Shown here in pieces: positions 39,678-48,755 of a stretch of DNA of 64,000 nucleotides. This DNA comes from Microbacterium sp. LWH7-1.2 (GTDB lineage: Bacteria > Actinomycetota > Actinomycetes > Actinomycetales > Microbacteriaceae). How positions within the stretch are numbered: position 1 is the first letter of the stretch; each line of letters opens with the position of its first letter. The DNA lies in assembly GCF_038397755.1 (NCBI RefSeq), contig NZ_CP151637.1:4216001-4280000 (forward strand), written 5' to 3'. Made by a program: the position numbers and the translations under genes. The notes under the pieces were generated by a model that made no database searches, was not told the origin of the DNA, and saw nothing but the letters and a program-made list of their open reading frames with translations.

Positions 39678-41957
39678 CTACCTTGCCCGAACCGGGGCGG
39701 TGCCGGCGTACACGCTGCCCGGCCGGATGACGAGCGAGCGTGGCGCGATCAGCGCGAGGATCCGGCGCGAGGGCGGCACCGATGCCAGCAGTGAGATGCG
39801 GACGGATGCTGCGGCGTCGGCCGCCGCGTCTCCCATCCAGAATGAGCGGACACCGGCGCGGGAATAGCTGGCGCGCTCGATCGCGAGCAGGACGGTGTTC
39901 ATCTCGGATGCCGCGACTCCGTGTTCGGCGACGAGCCTGCCGGCGAACGCGCGTGGCGTCTCACTGGCGGGCACCGGGATGCCGGCGTCGATCGCGGCCT
40001 CCTGGACCGACTGCCAGGCGGCGGCCGCGTCGCCGCCTCGCGCGGCGGCATCCTGTTGCCTGCGGCGCAGCTCGCGGATGAGGAAGGGGAGTGCGAGCAG
40101 CACCATCACCGCCGCCACCACGCCGAGGATCGGGAGCGGGTCGAGGGCGTCTTGGGCAGATCCGTCTGACGCGTTCTGGCCCTGCTCCTCGAGGTCGATC
40201 TGGGCCTGATCGCCGCGCGCCGTCGGAGTGGGGTTCGACTGCGGAGTCGTCGAATCCGGGTCGGCGGTCTGGCCGGGCAGCGTCAGGTCCGACGAGAACG
40301 TGGTCGGAACGCCGAGACCGGAGGTGGGCTCGAACGGGATCCATCCGATCCTGTCGAAGAACACCTCGGGCCAGGCGTGGAGTTGTGAGCTCGATACGGA
40401 GAAGACCGGCTGTCCGTCGACCGCGTCGGTGGTGGGAGTGCCGGGCAGGTATCCGACGACGATGCGCGACGGCATGTGGAGCGTCCGTGCCATCAGCGCG
40501 AACGCCGACGCGAAGTGGATGCAGTACCCCTCGCGCACCTCGAGGAACCGCGCGACCGCCTCGGCGCCAGTGCCGTCGAACCCGTCCTCGACCGGCGCTT
40601 CGAGCGAATACCGGAAGTCGACGCCCCGGAACCAGCGTTGCAGCGCGGTCAGCTTGTCGTAGTCGGAGGTGGCGTCGGCCGTCACCTCGAGGGCGAGCTC
40701 GCCGATGATGGGCGGAATCTCGGCCGGCAGCTCAGTCGTCTCCTCCCGCACCTGCGAACCCACCGACACCGCCGCGCGAGCCTGCTCGAGCGAAGGGCGC
40801 GGGACGTCGAAAGCCACCTCATAGGACTGGCCTTGGGTCGATCCGGCGGTCGTGGCGACGGTGTGGTTGTAGGGAACCGCACTCCACTGGCCCCCACCGA
40901 GGCCTGTGATCCCGACAGCGGGGTAGGGCACCGGCGCCCAAATCGAGTCGAGGTTCACCACGTCGATCTTGACGGTGTACTCGCCGATGCGGACGTCCTG
41001 GTCGGAGTCGGGGGCGCCGAAGGCGCGCTCGCTGGCGAGGGACACGGTCTGGGAACGATCGGATTCCCACGTTTCACCGTCCAGGCGGGTCACGGTCGTC
41101 GCGCGCAGGTACGGCACCGAAGGGGCGTCGGTGCGGACGCGGAGCACCTCGGTCTCCCGCGGCCGGCGGAGGTCGTCGCCGAGCCGCAAGGTGGCATCGA
41201 TCCCCGGTCCGGGTCCGAGGCCCGATCCGGCCCGCGCTCCGGGCTGCGGCAGCACGGGGGTCGCGACGACGGCCACGACGATCGCGATCGCGCCGATGCC
41301 GAGCGCCGTCGCGGGCACGCCGGCGGTTCGCTCCGCCTCGCGCTCCATCGGCTTCTCCCGCGAGCGGGTCTCGGAGCGCAGCAGGAAGAGGATCGTCACC
41401 GCGAGGAAGACGAACCCGATGACGTCGACCTCGCTCGGCGCGGCGATCGCCGGAATGAGCGACACCGCGACGATGCCGACGGAGGCGAGCAGCGGCATCC
41501 GTGCCGTCACGACGACGTGGTCGACGATGATCGTGAGAAGCCCCATCGACCCCACCACGACGAACGCCAGCGACAGTGTGGGCTCGAGCGGCGCCGCACC
41601 GACCGTGATCTCCTCCATCGCGGCCTCGACCAGGAGGGGCACGGCGCGGAAGGTGTCGAGCGTCGGGATCACCCAGAGCAGGGCGGTGTCGCGCAAGAAC
41701 ACCAGGGTCATGAACATGACCCACACCGCGACCTCGATGAGGGTCACCGCGACGGCCGGGAGTCGGTAGAGGCGGGCGGCGTAGCCGGCGGCGAGCACCA
41801 TCGCCGACAGGGCGAGCGCGGCGACCAGCCACCATCCCGGCTCGACGACCCGGACGACCGGCAGCAGCGCCGCCAGCAGCGCCGCCAGAATCGCGAACGT
41901 CAGGAGCCGCTCGCCGCCGTGGGCGCGTACCTGGTGGTCGGTTTCAGCCGAAGACAT
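39678..41957 (-). CDS. Transglutaminase-like membrane protein (TgpA/DUF3488 type)
   Basis: The 759-residue protein starts with about six membrane segments (residues 15-210), then an extracytoplasmic domain with the transglutaminase triad: Cys in REGYCIHFASAFALMARTLHMPSRIVVGYLPG, His in HAWPEVFFDRIGWIPFEPTSG and the Asp just after it. A single membrane helix (LPILGVVAAVMVLLALPFLI) and a cytosolic DUF4129-like tail follow. It is the last gene of a MoxR-DUF58-transglutaminase operon and overlaps the DUF58 gene by 14 bp. Such operons are thought to act on envelope proteins; the exact substrate is unknown. Confidence 0.9.
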   Translation of the reverse strand: MSSAETDHQVRAHGGERLLTFAILAALLAALLPVVRVVEPGWWLVAALALSAMVLAAGYAARLYRLPAVAVTLIEVAVWVMFMTLVFLRDTALLWVIPTLDTFRAVPLLVEAAMEEITVGAAPLEPTLSLAFVVVGSMGLLTIIVDHVVVTARMPLLASVGIVAVSLIPAIAAPSEVDVIGFVFLAVTILFLLRSETRSREKPMEREAERTAGVPATALGIGAIAIVVAVVATPVLPQPGARAGSGLGPGPGIDATLRLGDDLRRPRETEVLRVRTDAPSVPYLRATTVTRLDGETWESDRSQTVSLASERAFGAPDSDQDVRIGEYTVKIDVVNLDSIWAPVPYPAVGITGLGGGQWSAVPYNHTVATTAGSTQGQSYEVAFDVPRPSLEQARAAVSVGSQVREETTELPAEIPPIIGELALEVTADATSDYDKLTALQRWFRGVDFRYSLEAPVEDGFDGTGAEAVARFLEVREGYCIHFASAFALMARTLHMPSRIVVGYLPGTPTTDAVDGQPVFSVSSSQLHAWPEVFFDRIGWIPFEPTSGLGVPTTFSSDLTLPGQTADPDSTTPQSNPTPTARGDQAQIDLEEQGQNASDGSAQDALDPLPILGVVAAVMVLLALPFLIRELRRRQQDAAARGGDAAAAWQSVQEAAIDAGIPVPASETPRAFAGRLVAEHGVAASEMNTVLLAIERASYSRAGVRSFWMGDAAADAAASVRISLLASVPPSRRILALIAPRSLVIRPGSVYAGTAPVRAR

Positions 41958-43203
41958 GGTGCACCCCCCGGCCGATCGCGTTCGCCCAGGCGAGCCCCAG
42001 GTCGCGGTCGGGGCCGACAGCGGCCACGTGCCAGCCGTGGTCGGCGGCGATATCGAGCGCGGCTCCTTTCGGCGCCGCCGAAAGGAGGACGGGGAGCGTG
42101 CTGTGGTGCGAGACCGGGCCGACCGCCACCGCGTCGGCCGGGTCGAGCCGCCCGACGATGAGCACGATCGGACCCGTCGAGGCCCCGGCGAACAGCCGCG
42201 ACAGGCGCGGGAGGGCGTCGTCGCGATGCGCCGTGATCGTCGCGAACTGCGCGAGCATCGCGTCGACCTCGGTCATGTCGCCGCCGTCGATGCGGTCGAC
42301 GAGCACGGTGCCCTCGGTGTCGAGCACTTCGACGGCATACCCGTCGTGAACGAGCCGCGCGACCGCCGAGACGCACGCCGAGATGCCGGCTTCGAAGCCG
42401 GGGTCGGCGCCCGGCGCGCGCAGCGCTTCGGGGGACCAGCGCAAGGCGGCACGGTCGAGGACGACCGTGGCCTCGGGCGTGGACTCCTGCTCCTCCTGGC
42501 GCACCATGAGCTCGTCGCGGTGCGCGGTCGCGCGCCAGTGGATGCGTCGCATCGAGTCGCCCGGCGCGTACGGCCGCGCGACGAGGTTGTCGGCGCCCTG
42601 GCCGAGCTGGTCGGTCGTGGTGTGCAGCATCCCGCCCGTGGCGCCCGCGTAGTCCACGAGCGGCGGCAGATCCACCACCGCGGGTGCGACGGTGACCGGT
42701 GTGCGCTGGCTGAACACGACGGTGCGCCGCGCGAGCCCGAACGGGTCGGACGAGCGCACGGTGAGCGGTCCGAGCGAGTGGATCCCGCGCCGCGCGCCGG
42801 TGATCGTGTACACCAGGTCGATGCTGCGCGCGCCGCCGCGCTCGCCGCCGCGCAACCCCGAGCCGAGCGCGGGGAACGCCCCCTCGGCCTTGCCGCGCAG
42901 CCCCTTGGGCAGCGCGTCGCGCCAGGTTCCCGGGGCCGTGGGTAGCGCCGTGCGCACCTCGACGCGCACGGACACGCGCGCATCTTGTCCGACCGAGACG
43001 ACGTCCGGGACGAGCGCCCGCGTGACCGCGTCGGAGCGGCGCCCCACGTAGAGGGACGCGATGCTCGCGACGACCACCGCCAGCAGCAGGATGCCGAAGT
43101 ACATCAACTCGACGAGGCTGGCCTCGTTCGCCACGATGAAGCACGCGACCGCGAGGACCAGCGCGCCGGTTCCCCGGACGGTCAGTGGCCACACGCTTCT
43201 CAT
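41944..43203 (-). CDS. DUF58 domain membrane-anchored protein
   Basis: The start at 43203 gives 419 residues with two N-terminal membrane helices (ALVLAVACFIVANEA and LVELMYFGILLLAVVVASIASL). The DUF58 signature is in the middle: DQLGQGADNLVARPYAPGDSMRRIHWRATAHRDELMVRQEE, followed by a von-Willebrand-A-like region. DUF58 proteins work with MoxR ATPases, whose gene ends eight bases upstream, in assembling or activating membrane or envelope complexes. Confidence 0.9.
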   Translation of the reverse strand: MRSVWPLTVRGTGALVLAVACFIVANEASLVELMYFGILLLAVVVASIASLYVGRRSDAVTRALVPDVVSVGQDARVSVRVEVRTALPTAPGTWRDALPKGLRGKAEGAFPALGSGLRGGERGGARSIDLVYTITGARRGIHSLGPLTVRSSDPFGLARRTVVFSQRTPVTVAPAVVDLPPLVDYAGATGGMLHTTTDQLGQGADNLVARPYAPGDSMRRIHWRATAHRDELMVRQEEQESTPEATVVLDRAALRWSPEALRAPGADPGFEAGISACVSAVARLVHDGYAVEVLDTEGTVLVDRIDGGDMTEVDAMLAQFATITAHRDDALPRLSRLFAGASTGPIVLIVGRLDPADAVAVGPVSHHSTLPVLLSAAPKGAALDIAADHGWHVAAVGPDRDLGLAWANAIGRGVHHVFG

Positions 43204-43210
43204 GATCTGC

Positions 43211-44236
43211 TCACTGACGTGCGGCGATCGGCACCCGCACACTCGCGGCGATGCGCTCGAGGATCGTCGTGATCGCGTCGGACGCACTCGATGCGCGGGC
43301 TCCTCCCGCGGCGCGGGTCGGGATGAGCCGGTGTGCGAACACCGGCGAGAGGAGCGCCGTGATGTCGTCAGGGATCACGAACGCACGACCGTCGAGCGCG
43401 GCCCAGACCTTGGCCGCGCGCACCAGCTGCAGTGTGGCGCGCGGGCTCGCGCCGAGGCGCAGGTCACCGTGCGTGCGGGTCGCCTGGGCGAGGGCCACGG
43501 CGTAGTCCTCGATGGCCGGCGCGACGTGCACCGCCCGCGCCCATGCGACCAGCCCGCTGACCTCGTCCGCAGAGACCACCGGCGCGAGCTGGTCGAGCGG
43601 GTTCACCGTGTCTCGCTGACGCAGCATGAGAGCCTCTGACCGCGGATCGGGGTAGCCCATCGAGATGCGCATCATGAAGCGGTCCCGCTGCGCCTCGGGA
43701 AGGGCGTACGTGCCCTCCATCTCGAGCGGGTTCTGCGTCGCGACGACGAGGAACGGCTCGGGCACGAAGTGCGTGCGCCCGTCGACGGTGACCTGGCGCT
43801 CCTCCATCGCCTCGAGGAGGGCCGACTGCGTCTTGGGGGAGGAGCGGTTGATCTCGTCGGCGATGACGATGTTCGCGAAGATCGCGCCCGGCTTGAACTC
43901 GAACTCGCGCTCGACGGGGTTGAAGACGCTCACACCGGTGACGTCGCCGGGGAGCAGATCAGGAGTGAACTGGATGCGGCGGACCGTGGCGTCCACGGAG
44001 GTCGCCAGTGCCCGCGCGAGCATGGTCTTGCCCACGCCGGGGACATCCTCGATGAGGAGGTGCCCCTCCGCGAGGAAGCACACCAGGGCGCTGCGCACCG
44101 CGTCCGGCTTGCCGTCGATGACGCTGCCCACCGCGTCCAGGATCGCATCCGTGACGCGGGCGAAACCCTCGGCGCTCGGGACGCCGAGCGCACCTGAGCC
44201 TTCCGATGCGGCATCCGTCATCGCGGTATCGACCAT
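43211..44236 (-). CDS. MoxR-family AAA+ ATPase
   Basis: The ATG at 44236 after AGGAG gives 341 residues. Walker A is GVGKT (67-71) in LLIEDVPGVGKTMLARALA, Walker B is IVIADEINRSSP, sensor 1 is VVATQNPLEMEGTY and the C-terminal lid follows (GASPRATLQLVRAAKVWA). MoxR ATPases act as chaperones for membrane or secreted complexes. The gene leads the operon with DUF58 and the transglutaminase protein. Confidence 0.93.
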   Translation of the reverse strand: MVDTAMTDAASEGSGALGVPSAEGFARVTDAILDAVGSVIDGKPDAVRSALVCFLAEGHLLIEDVPGVGKTMLARALATSVDATVRRIQFTPDLLPGDVTGVSVFNPVEREFEFKPGAIFANIVIADEINRSSPKTQSALLEAMEERQVTVDGRTHFVPEPFLVVATQNPLEMEGTYALPEAQRDRFMMRISMGYPDPRSEALMLRQRDTVNPLDQLAPVVSADEVSGLVAWARAVHVAPAIEDYAVALAQATRTHGDLRLGASPRATLQLVRAAKVWAALDGRAFVIPDDITALLSPVFAHRLIPTRAAGGARASSASDAITTILERIAASVRVPIAARQ

Positions 44237-44399
44237 CGCCGGCTCCTGTTCCGCCCTCGAACGAGCGGGTCGCGGGTGGGGTGCGGGCTCCCTCGCCCAC
44301 GCGACTGATCCTAATCGCGCCGTTATCGGATCGGTATCGATCGCGCTGGGAGAACCCTGGACACCGTTCGTCGCGCCACCCGCGGTCGGGTCGGGCCCT

Positions 44400-44933
44400 C
44401 TACAGCACCGCACCCACGGCCATGATCAGCACCGAGGCGCCCATGCAGATGAGCTGCGCCCGGTCCAAGCGTCGATGGGCGCGCAGGACCAGGAGTGCCG
44501 ACAGCGCGGCGTACGCAGCCGCACCGCCCACCAGCAGGACGGAGAGGAGCGACCCCCCGCCGACGGCACCGTGGGCGTGCGCCGTCGCGGCGATCGTGAC
44601 GGCGGGCTGTGGGGCCATGGCGAGCTGGAGCGCCGCCATGCCCACCAACCCGAGCCCGGTGTGGACGGTCATCGGGCCGGGGGTCGAGCCCGCCCGACTG
44701 CCGGCCGCCCGGCGTGGGCGCTGCCAGGCCGCGAAGGCCATCGCCGAGGCCAGCAGCAGCACGGTCCAGTACACCGGTGCCACGAGGCGGGCGAGCGCCG
44801 CGTCCAGCATCGCGATCAGCATGATCGCCGACGCGACGGCGTCGGGCCACCGCGCCCGGCCGCGATCGGCTGCCAGACAACAGGCGCCGATCGCGGCCGG
44901 GGCGATGGCCCAGGCGTGGAGCAGTTCGGTCAC
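44400..44933 (-). CDS. Small integral membrane protein, DUF5134-like
   Basis: The 177-residue protein has five hydrophobic segments (LLHAWAIAPAAIGACCLAA, AIMLIAMLDAALARLVAPVYWTVLLLASAMAFAAW, GLGLVGMAALQLAMAP, LLSVLLVGGAAAYAALSALLVL, LICMGASVLIMAVGAVL). A HAHG segment lies at an outer loop. It resembles the DUF5134 family of unknown function. It follows the amine oxidase gene by three bases and so is probably co-transcribed with it. The family name is a moderate-confidence match by eye. Confidence 0.7.
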   Translation of the reverse strand: MTELLHAWAIAPAAIGACCLAADRGRARWPDAVASAIMLIAMLDAALARLVAPVYWTVLLLASAMAFAAWQRPRRAAGSRAGSTPGPMTVHTGLGLVGMAALQLAMAPQPAVTIAATAHAHGAVGGGSLLSVLLVGGAAAYAALSALLVLRAHRRLDRAQLICMGASVLIMAVGAVL

Positions 44934-44936
44934 GGA

Positions 44937-47024
44937 TCAACCGTGGTCGTGGTGCTCGCCGTGCGCGTGACCGTGCGTGCTGTGGTCGTGCCGGAGAGCG
45001 CTCGGGTCGTGCACGTGCGCGCCCGGAGTCGGGCCGTAGCCGCCCGTCGCGCCGTGGACGTGACCGGTGCCGGGTGAGCAGTGCGCCGACTGGGGCGCCG
45101 GTACGTTCAGCGTGGGGTTCCGCTCGAAGAAGTTGTACGGCTTGAGCGTGAACTTGGCGTAGTCCATGGGCATGACCGGCCAGTCCTCGTTACGGGGGAA
45201 GTGCGTGAGTCCGAACGTGTGCCACAGCACGACGTCCTCGCCGATCAGCGGCTCGTCGCCGGCGATGAACGCGGGGATGCCGCCGCCGCCCGGGTGCTGG
45301 TTGACGAAGTCGCCCGCCGCGTAGCGTTCGGCGGGATCGTACTTGGTGACGAACAGGTTCTTGGTGGCGAACGCGGCGCGCGACGCGATCGACGACTCGT
45401 CGTGGGCGAGCAGTACGGGCGTCTCGGTCGGGAACAGCACGTAGGAGGTGGGCTGGCCCATCGATGTGGTCTTGTCGGTCGAGGCGATCTGCCACACGCG
45501 GTTGCGGGCGCCGTCGGCGAGGCGGCCGGACTGCTTCTCGGACGCGATCGGCGTGACGCTCTTCGTGAACGCGTTGCCGGCGGGGTTCGCGGGCGAGATC
45601 GGCACGCGCACCGCGTCGATCTCGTTCACCACGTTCGCGACCCCGTCGACCGTCATGTCGAGCCGGGCGGAGAACAGGTGCTGGTGGTACGGGGCCCCCA
45701 GGCCCGGCGCGACCTCCGAAGCGAACGCGTAGGGCGAGCCGTCCTCGTTCACACCGGGGTAGGCGGAGGTGAAGAGGATGCCGGTCAGCTTGGCTTCGCA
45801 CTCGATGGTGCCGTCGAGGTAGAGGTACCAGAAGAAGCCGTAATCGTAGTTGCCGACCGTCGTGAAGAACGAGATCACGAGGCGCCGCGATCGGCGCACT
45901 TCGGCAGCCCCGGTGAAGAGGTCGGTGTGCTTCCAGAGCGACCCGAAGTCCTCTTCGTGCATGCACACGCCGTTGCGCACGGTACGCGGCATCCCCAGCT
46001 CGTCTGCGAGGATCGCGTCGACGTACGTGATGTCGCCGACGCAGTCGCAGCCGAGCTCGAGCTCGTTCGTGTAGCGGCCGAAGAGGTACTCGCCGGTGTC
46101 GAAGTAGTTCTGCCAGAACCGGTTCGGCTGCGGGTCGGCGTAAGGCACGACCATCTCGCTGATCGACCCGCGGTACATCACCGGGCGTCCCGCGAACGAC
46201 AGCTGCCGGAGGATCAGGCCCTCGCGCGTGTCGAAACCGATCCGGAAATCCCACTCACCCCATGTCACGTGCTCGTCGTCGACGGTGAAGCTCGATCCCT
46301 CGGGCTGCGTGATGACGATCGGCTTGAGTCCCTCGAGCGGCGCGCCCTGCAGCTCGGGGTCGTCGTAGTTGCCGCTCGTCTGCGGGATGTCGAACCCGGG
46401 GTTGTCGACGATCTTGATCACCGTCCGGGCGGCGACGTCGATGTAGGCGGTCAGTCCGTCGACGGGATGCGCCCAAGGGTGATCCGAGGCGTGGAACTGC
46501 TGGAACGCGAACGTGCGGAGGATGCGCCTTCCGGCCTCGTCCTCGTATCCGTAATTGCCGGCCGACAGGGGTACGAGGACCACATCGTCGGGCGTCAGGC
46601 CGCGGGCGCGCAGTGCCTCCACCCACTCCTCGCTCTCGTTCGCGATCACCCCCACCTCCTCGAACTCCGCGTCGAGGATCGGCAGCTGCCCGGCCGTGCC
46701 GTCGAGTGCGACGCTCGAGACCACGGCGCCCGTCGCGAGCGACACGACGAGGTCGAGCGACAGCGCGGTCCGCATGTCGAGCAGCTGCACGCGCGCCCGG
46801 CGCTCGGGCAGCGAGCCGGTGCCGGCCTCCCACGCGAGCACCTCCGGCTTTGGCGCTTCCTCCAGTCCGATGTACGCGAAGCGGGTGGCCTCGGTGGTGG
46901 TGTCGAGGCCGAGCACGATCGCGCGCACGGCGTGGATCTCGGCGGGCGTCAGCGAGGCGAGCGGATGCTGCGGCGTCGGCGGTGCGGTGAAGCCCGAGGC
47001 GGTGGCGACGTCGGTGATGGTCAT
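44937..47024 (-). CDS. Copper-containing primary-amine oxidase with His-rich tail
   Basis: The 695-residue protein is a copper amine oxidase. The tyrosine that becomes topaquinone is Y393 in TVGNYDYGF, the catalytic base D309 is in NYFDTGEYLF, and the copper ligands are H447, H449 (PYHQHLFSARLD) and H608 (GLTHFPRNEDWPVMP). It deaminates primary amines to aldehydes, releasing H2O2 and NH3. There is no signal peptide. The last 48 residues hold 13 histidines, which is not part of the family core and may collect copper. It is followed by a small membrane-protein gene and preceded by an amino-acid/polyamine permease gene. Confidence 0.93.
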   Translation of the reverse strand: MTITDVATASGFTAPPTPQHPLASLTPAEIHAVRAIVLGLDTTTEATRFAYIGLEEAPKPEVLAWEAGTGSLPERRARVQLLDMRTALSLDLVVSLATGAVVSSVALDGTAGQLPILDAEFEEVGVIANESEEWVEALRARGLTPDDVVLVPLSAGNYGYEDEAGRRILRTFAFQQFHASDHPWAHPVDGLTAYIDVAARTVIKIVDNPGFDIPQTSGNYDDPELQGAPLEGLKPIVITQPEGSSFTVDDEHVTWGEWDFRIGFDTREGLILRQLSFAGRPVMYRGSISEMVVPYADPQPNRFWQNYFDTGEYLFGRYTNELELGCDCVGDITYVDAILADELGMPRTVRNGVCMHEEDFGSLWKHTDLFTGAAEVRRSRRLVISFFTTVGNYDYGFFWYLYLDGTIECEAKLTGILFTSAYPGVNEDGSPYAFASEVAPGLGAPYHQHLFSARLDMTVDGVANVVNEIDAVRVPISPANPAGNAFTKSVTPIASEKQSGRLADGARNRVWQIASTDKTTSMGQPTSYVLFPTETPVLLAHDESSIASRAAFATKNLFVTKYDPAERYAAGDFVNQHPGGGGIPAFIAGDEPLIGEDVVLWHTFGLTHFPRNEDWPVMPMDYAKFTLKPYNFFERNPTLNVPAPQSAHCSPGTGHVHGATGGYGPTPGAHVHDPSALRHDHSTHGHAHGEHHDHG

Positions 47025-47069
47025 GGTTCTCCTTTGTTGCGGGGCGATGCGGGGATCGATCGGCGGCCG

Positions 47070-48545
47070 TCAGCCGGCGATCGAGTCGGTGAGCTTTGCG
47101 TAGGCGGCGGGTCGCCGGTTCTTGATCCACGCGGCCTGCGCGTAGCCGATGGCCGGAATGACCACCACGAGGCCGAGGAGGAACCAGCTGACGGCGCCGA
47201 ACACGGGGTTGCCGTCGGCATCGACATCGCCGACCATGATCGGGAAGTAGGCGACGATCAGCGCGCCCGACAGCATGAGACCGACGAACCCGAGCGCTGG
47301 GGCGATCATCGTGTTCCAGACGCGACCGTCCTTCTTCGTCTTGACGAAGTAGACGATGACGGCCACGGACGTGACGGCCATGAGGAGCGCGATGGCGAGC
47401 GTCGCGACGCCGGCGAACCACGTGAACACCTGCAGCACCGGGTCGAGACCGAGAACCGCGAACACCGCGATGAGCACAACGGCGGTAGCCGTCTGTACGA
47501 GCGACGACACGTGCGGCGAGAGGTGCTTTGCGTGCACCGCGCCGAGCCTGTCGGGCAGCACGCCGGCGTTCGCCATCGAGTGCTGGTAGCGGGTGAGGAC
47601 GTTGTGGAACGACAGCACGCACGCGAACATCGCGGTGACGAGCAGGATGTTGACCGCGACCTCGCCGAACGTGCCGAGGTAGCGCGCCATGGTCGTGATG
47701 ATGAAGGTTCCCGGGTCCTCGGCGATGACGTCGAGCACGCTGCTCGGCCCCCAGGCCATGACGAGGCCCCACGACGCGAGCGTGTAGAAGACGCCGATGC
47801 CGATGACCGCCGCATACGTGGCGCGGGGGATCGTGCGATGGGGGTCTTTCGCCTCGTCGCGGAAGATCGCGGTCGCCTCGAAGCCGATGAACGCGGCGAT
47901 CGCGAACATCAGGCCCACGCCGGGCGAGCCGCTCGCGATGTTCGCCGGCTCGAAGGGTGCGAGGCTGAGACCCTCGGCGCCGCCGGTCGCGACCACCACG
48001 ACGACCATCGCGAGGACGATGCCCACCTCGGCGACGAGGAGGACGCCCAGGACCTTGCTGGACAGATCGATGTGGCGGTAGCCGAGCACGCCGACGACGG
48101 CGATGGTCGCCAGTGACATCAGCCACCACGGCAGTGCCGGGCCGCCGAGCGACTGCAGGGTGACCGACAGGATGTAGCCGATGTAGCCGTACACCGACAC
48201 CTGGATCGTCGTGTAGGTCAGCATCGCGATCCACGCGCTCGCGAGGCCGGTCGACCGACCGAGCCCGTAGCCGACATACGTGAAGAACGCGCCCGGCTTC
48301 GGGACGTGACGTGTCATGGCCGCGAGCCCGACGGAGAACAGCAGCAGGATCACGGCGCTGATCGCGTAGAGAGCGGGGAAGCCGACCCCGTTGCCCAGCA
48401 GCATGCCGAGCGGTGCGGCGCCGCCGATCACGGTGAGGGGGGATGCGGCGGCCACCACCATGAAGACGATGGCGGTGACTCCGAGCGAGCCGGTGAGCGA
48501 CCGCTTGGCGGACGCCTCGACTCCCTTCGATTCGAGCTGGGTCAT
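47070..48545 (-). CDS. APC-family amino acid/polyamine permease
   Basis: The start at 48545 gives 491 residues with about twelve membrane helices. The APC signature regions are clear: SLGVTAIVFMVVAAASPLTVIGGAAPLG at the N-terminus and LMFAIAAFIGFEATAIFRDEAKDPHRTIPRATYAAV in TM6. It lies 45 bp upstream of the amine oxidase gene, so import of an amine and its oxidation are probably linked. A much longer frame that continues to 49901 is antisense to the divergent permease gene and is not real. Confidence 0.92.
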   Translation of the reverse strand: MTQLESKGVEASAKRSLTGSLGVTAIVFMVVAAASPLTVIGGAAPLGMLLGNGVGFPALYAISAVILLLFSVGLAAMTRHVPKPGAFFTYVGYGLGRSTGLASAWIAMLTYTTIQVSVYGYIGYILSVTLQSLGGPALPWWLMSLATIAVVGVLGYRHIDLSSKVLGVLLVAEVGIVLAMVVVVVATGGAEGLSLAPFEPANIASGSPGVGLMFAIAAFIGFEATAIFRDEAKDPHRTIPRATYAAVIGIGVFYTLASWGLVMAWGPSSVLDVIAEDPGTFIITTMARYLGTFGEVAVNILLVTAMFACVLSFHNVLTRYQHSMANAGVLPDRLGAVHAKHLSPHVSSLVQTATAVVLIAVFAVLGLDPVLQVFTWFAGVATLAIALLMAVTSVAVIVYFVKTKKDGRVWNTMIAPALGFVGLMLSGALIVAYFPIMVGDVDADGNPVFGAVSWFLLGLVVVIPAIGYAQAAWIKNRRPAAYAKLTDSIAG

Positions 48546-48755
48546 GGCGGGACCTCCGGGCGGATGTGGTAACGGGATGCTGCGAGCCTGGCTCCGCCGG
48601 ATTGCACGGTCGCTTCCCGCCTGTGAAACCTCGCGCACGCCGAGTGAGAATGGCGGCCCGACGCGTCTCATTCGGGCGACACACGGGCGAAACACGAGGG
48701 AAGCGGCGCGGCAACGGCGCCCGCGTATCGTCTGGCACGCACCACCGGAGGCGAC

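Noticed and set aside
45081..48116. A 1011-codon open frame on the plus strand
   Set aside because: It is antisense to the amine oxidase and permease genes, is full of His, Arg, Asp and Glu without any fold, and results from the high GC content.
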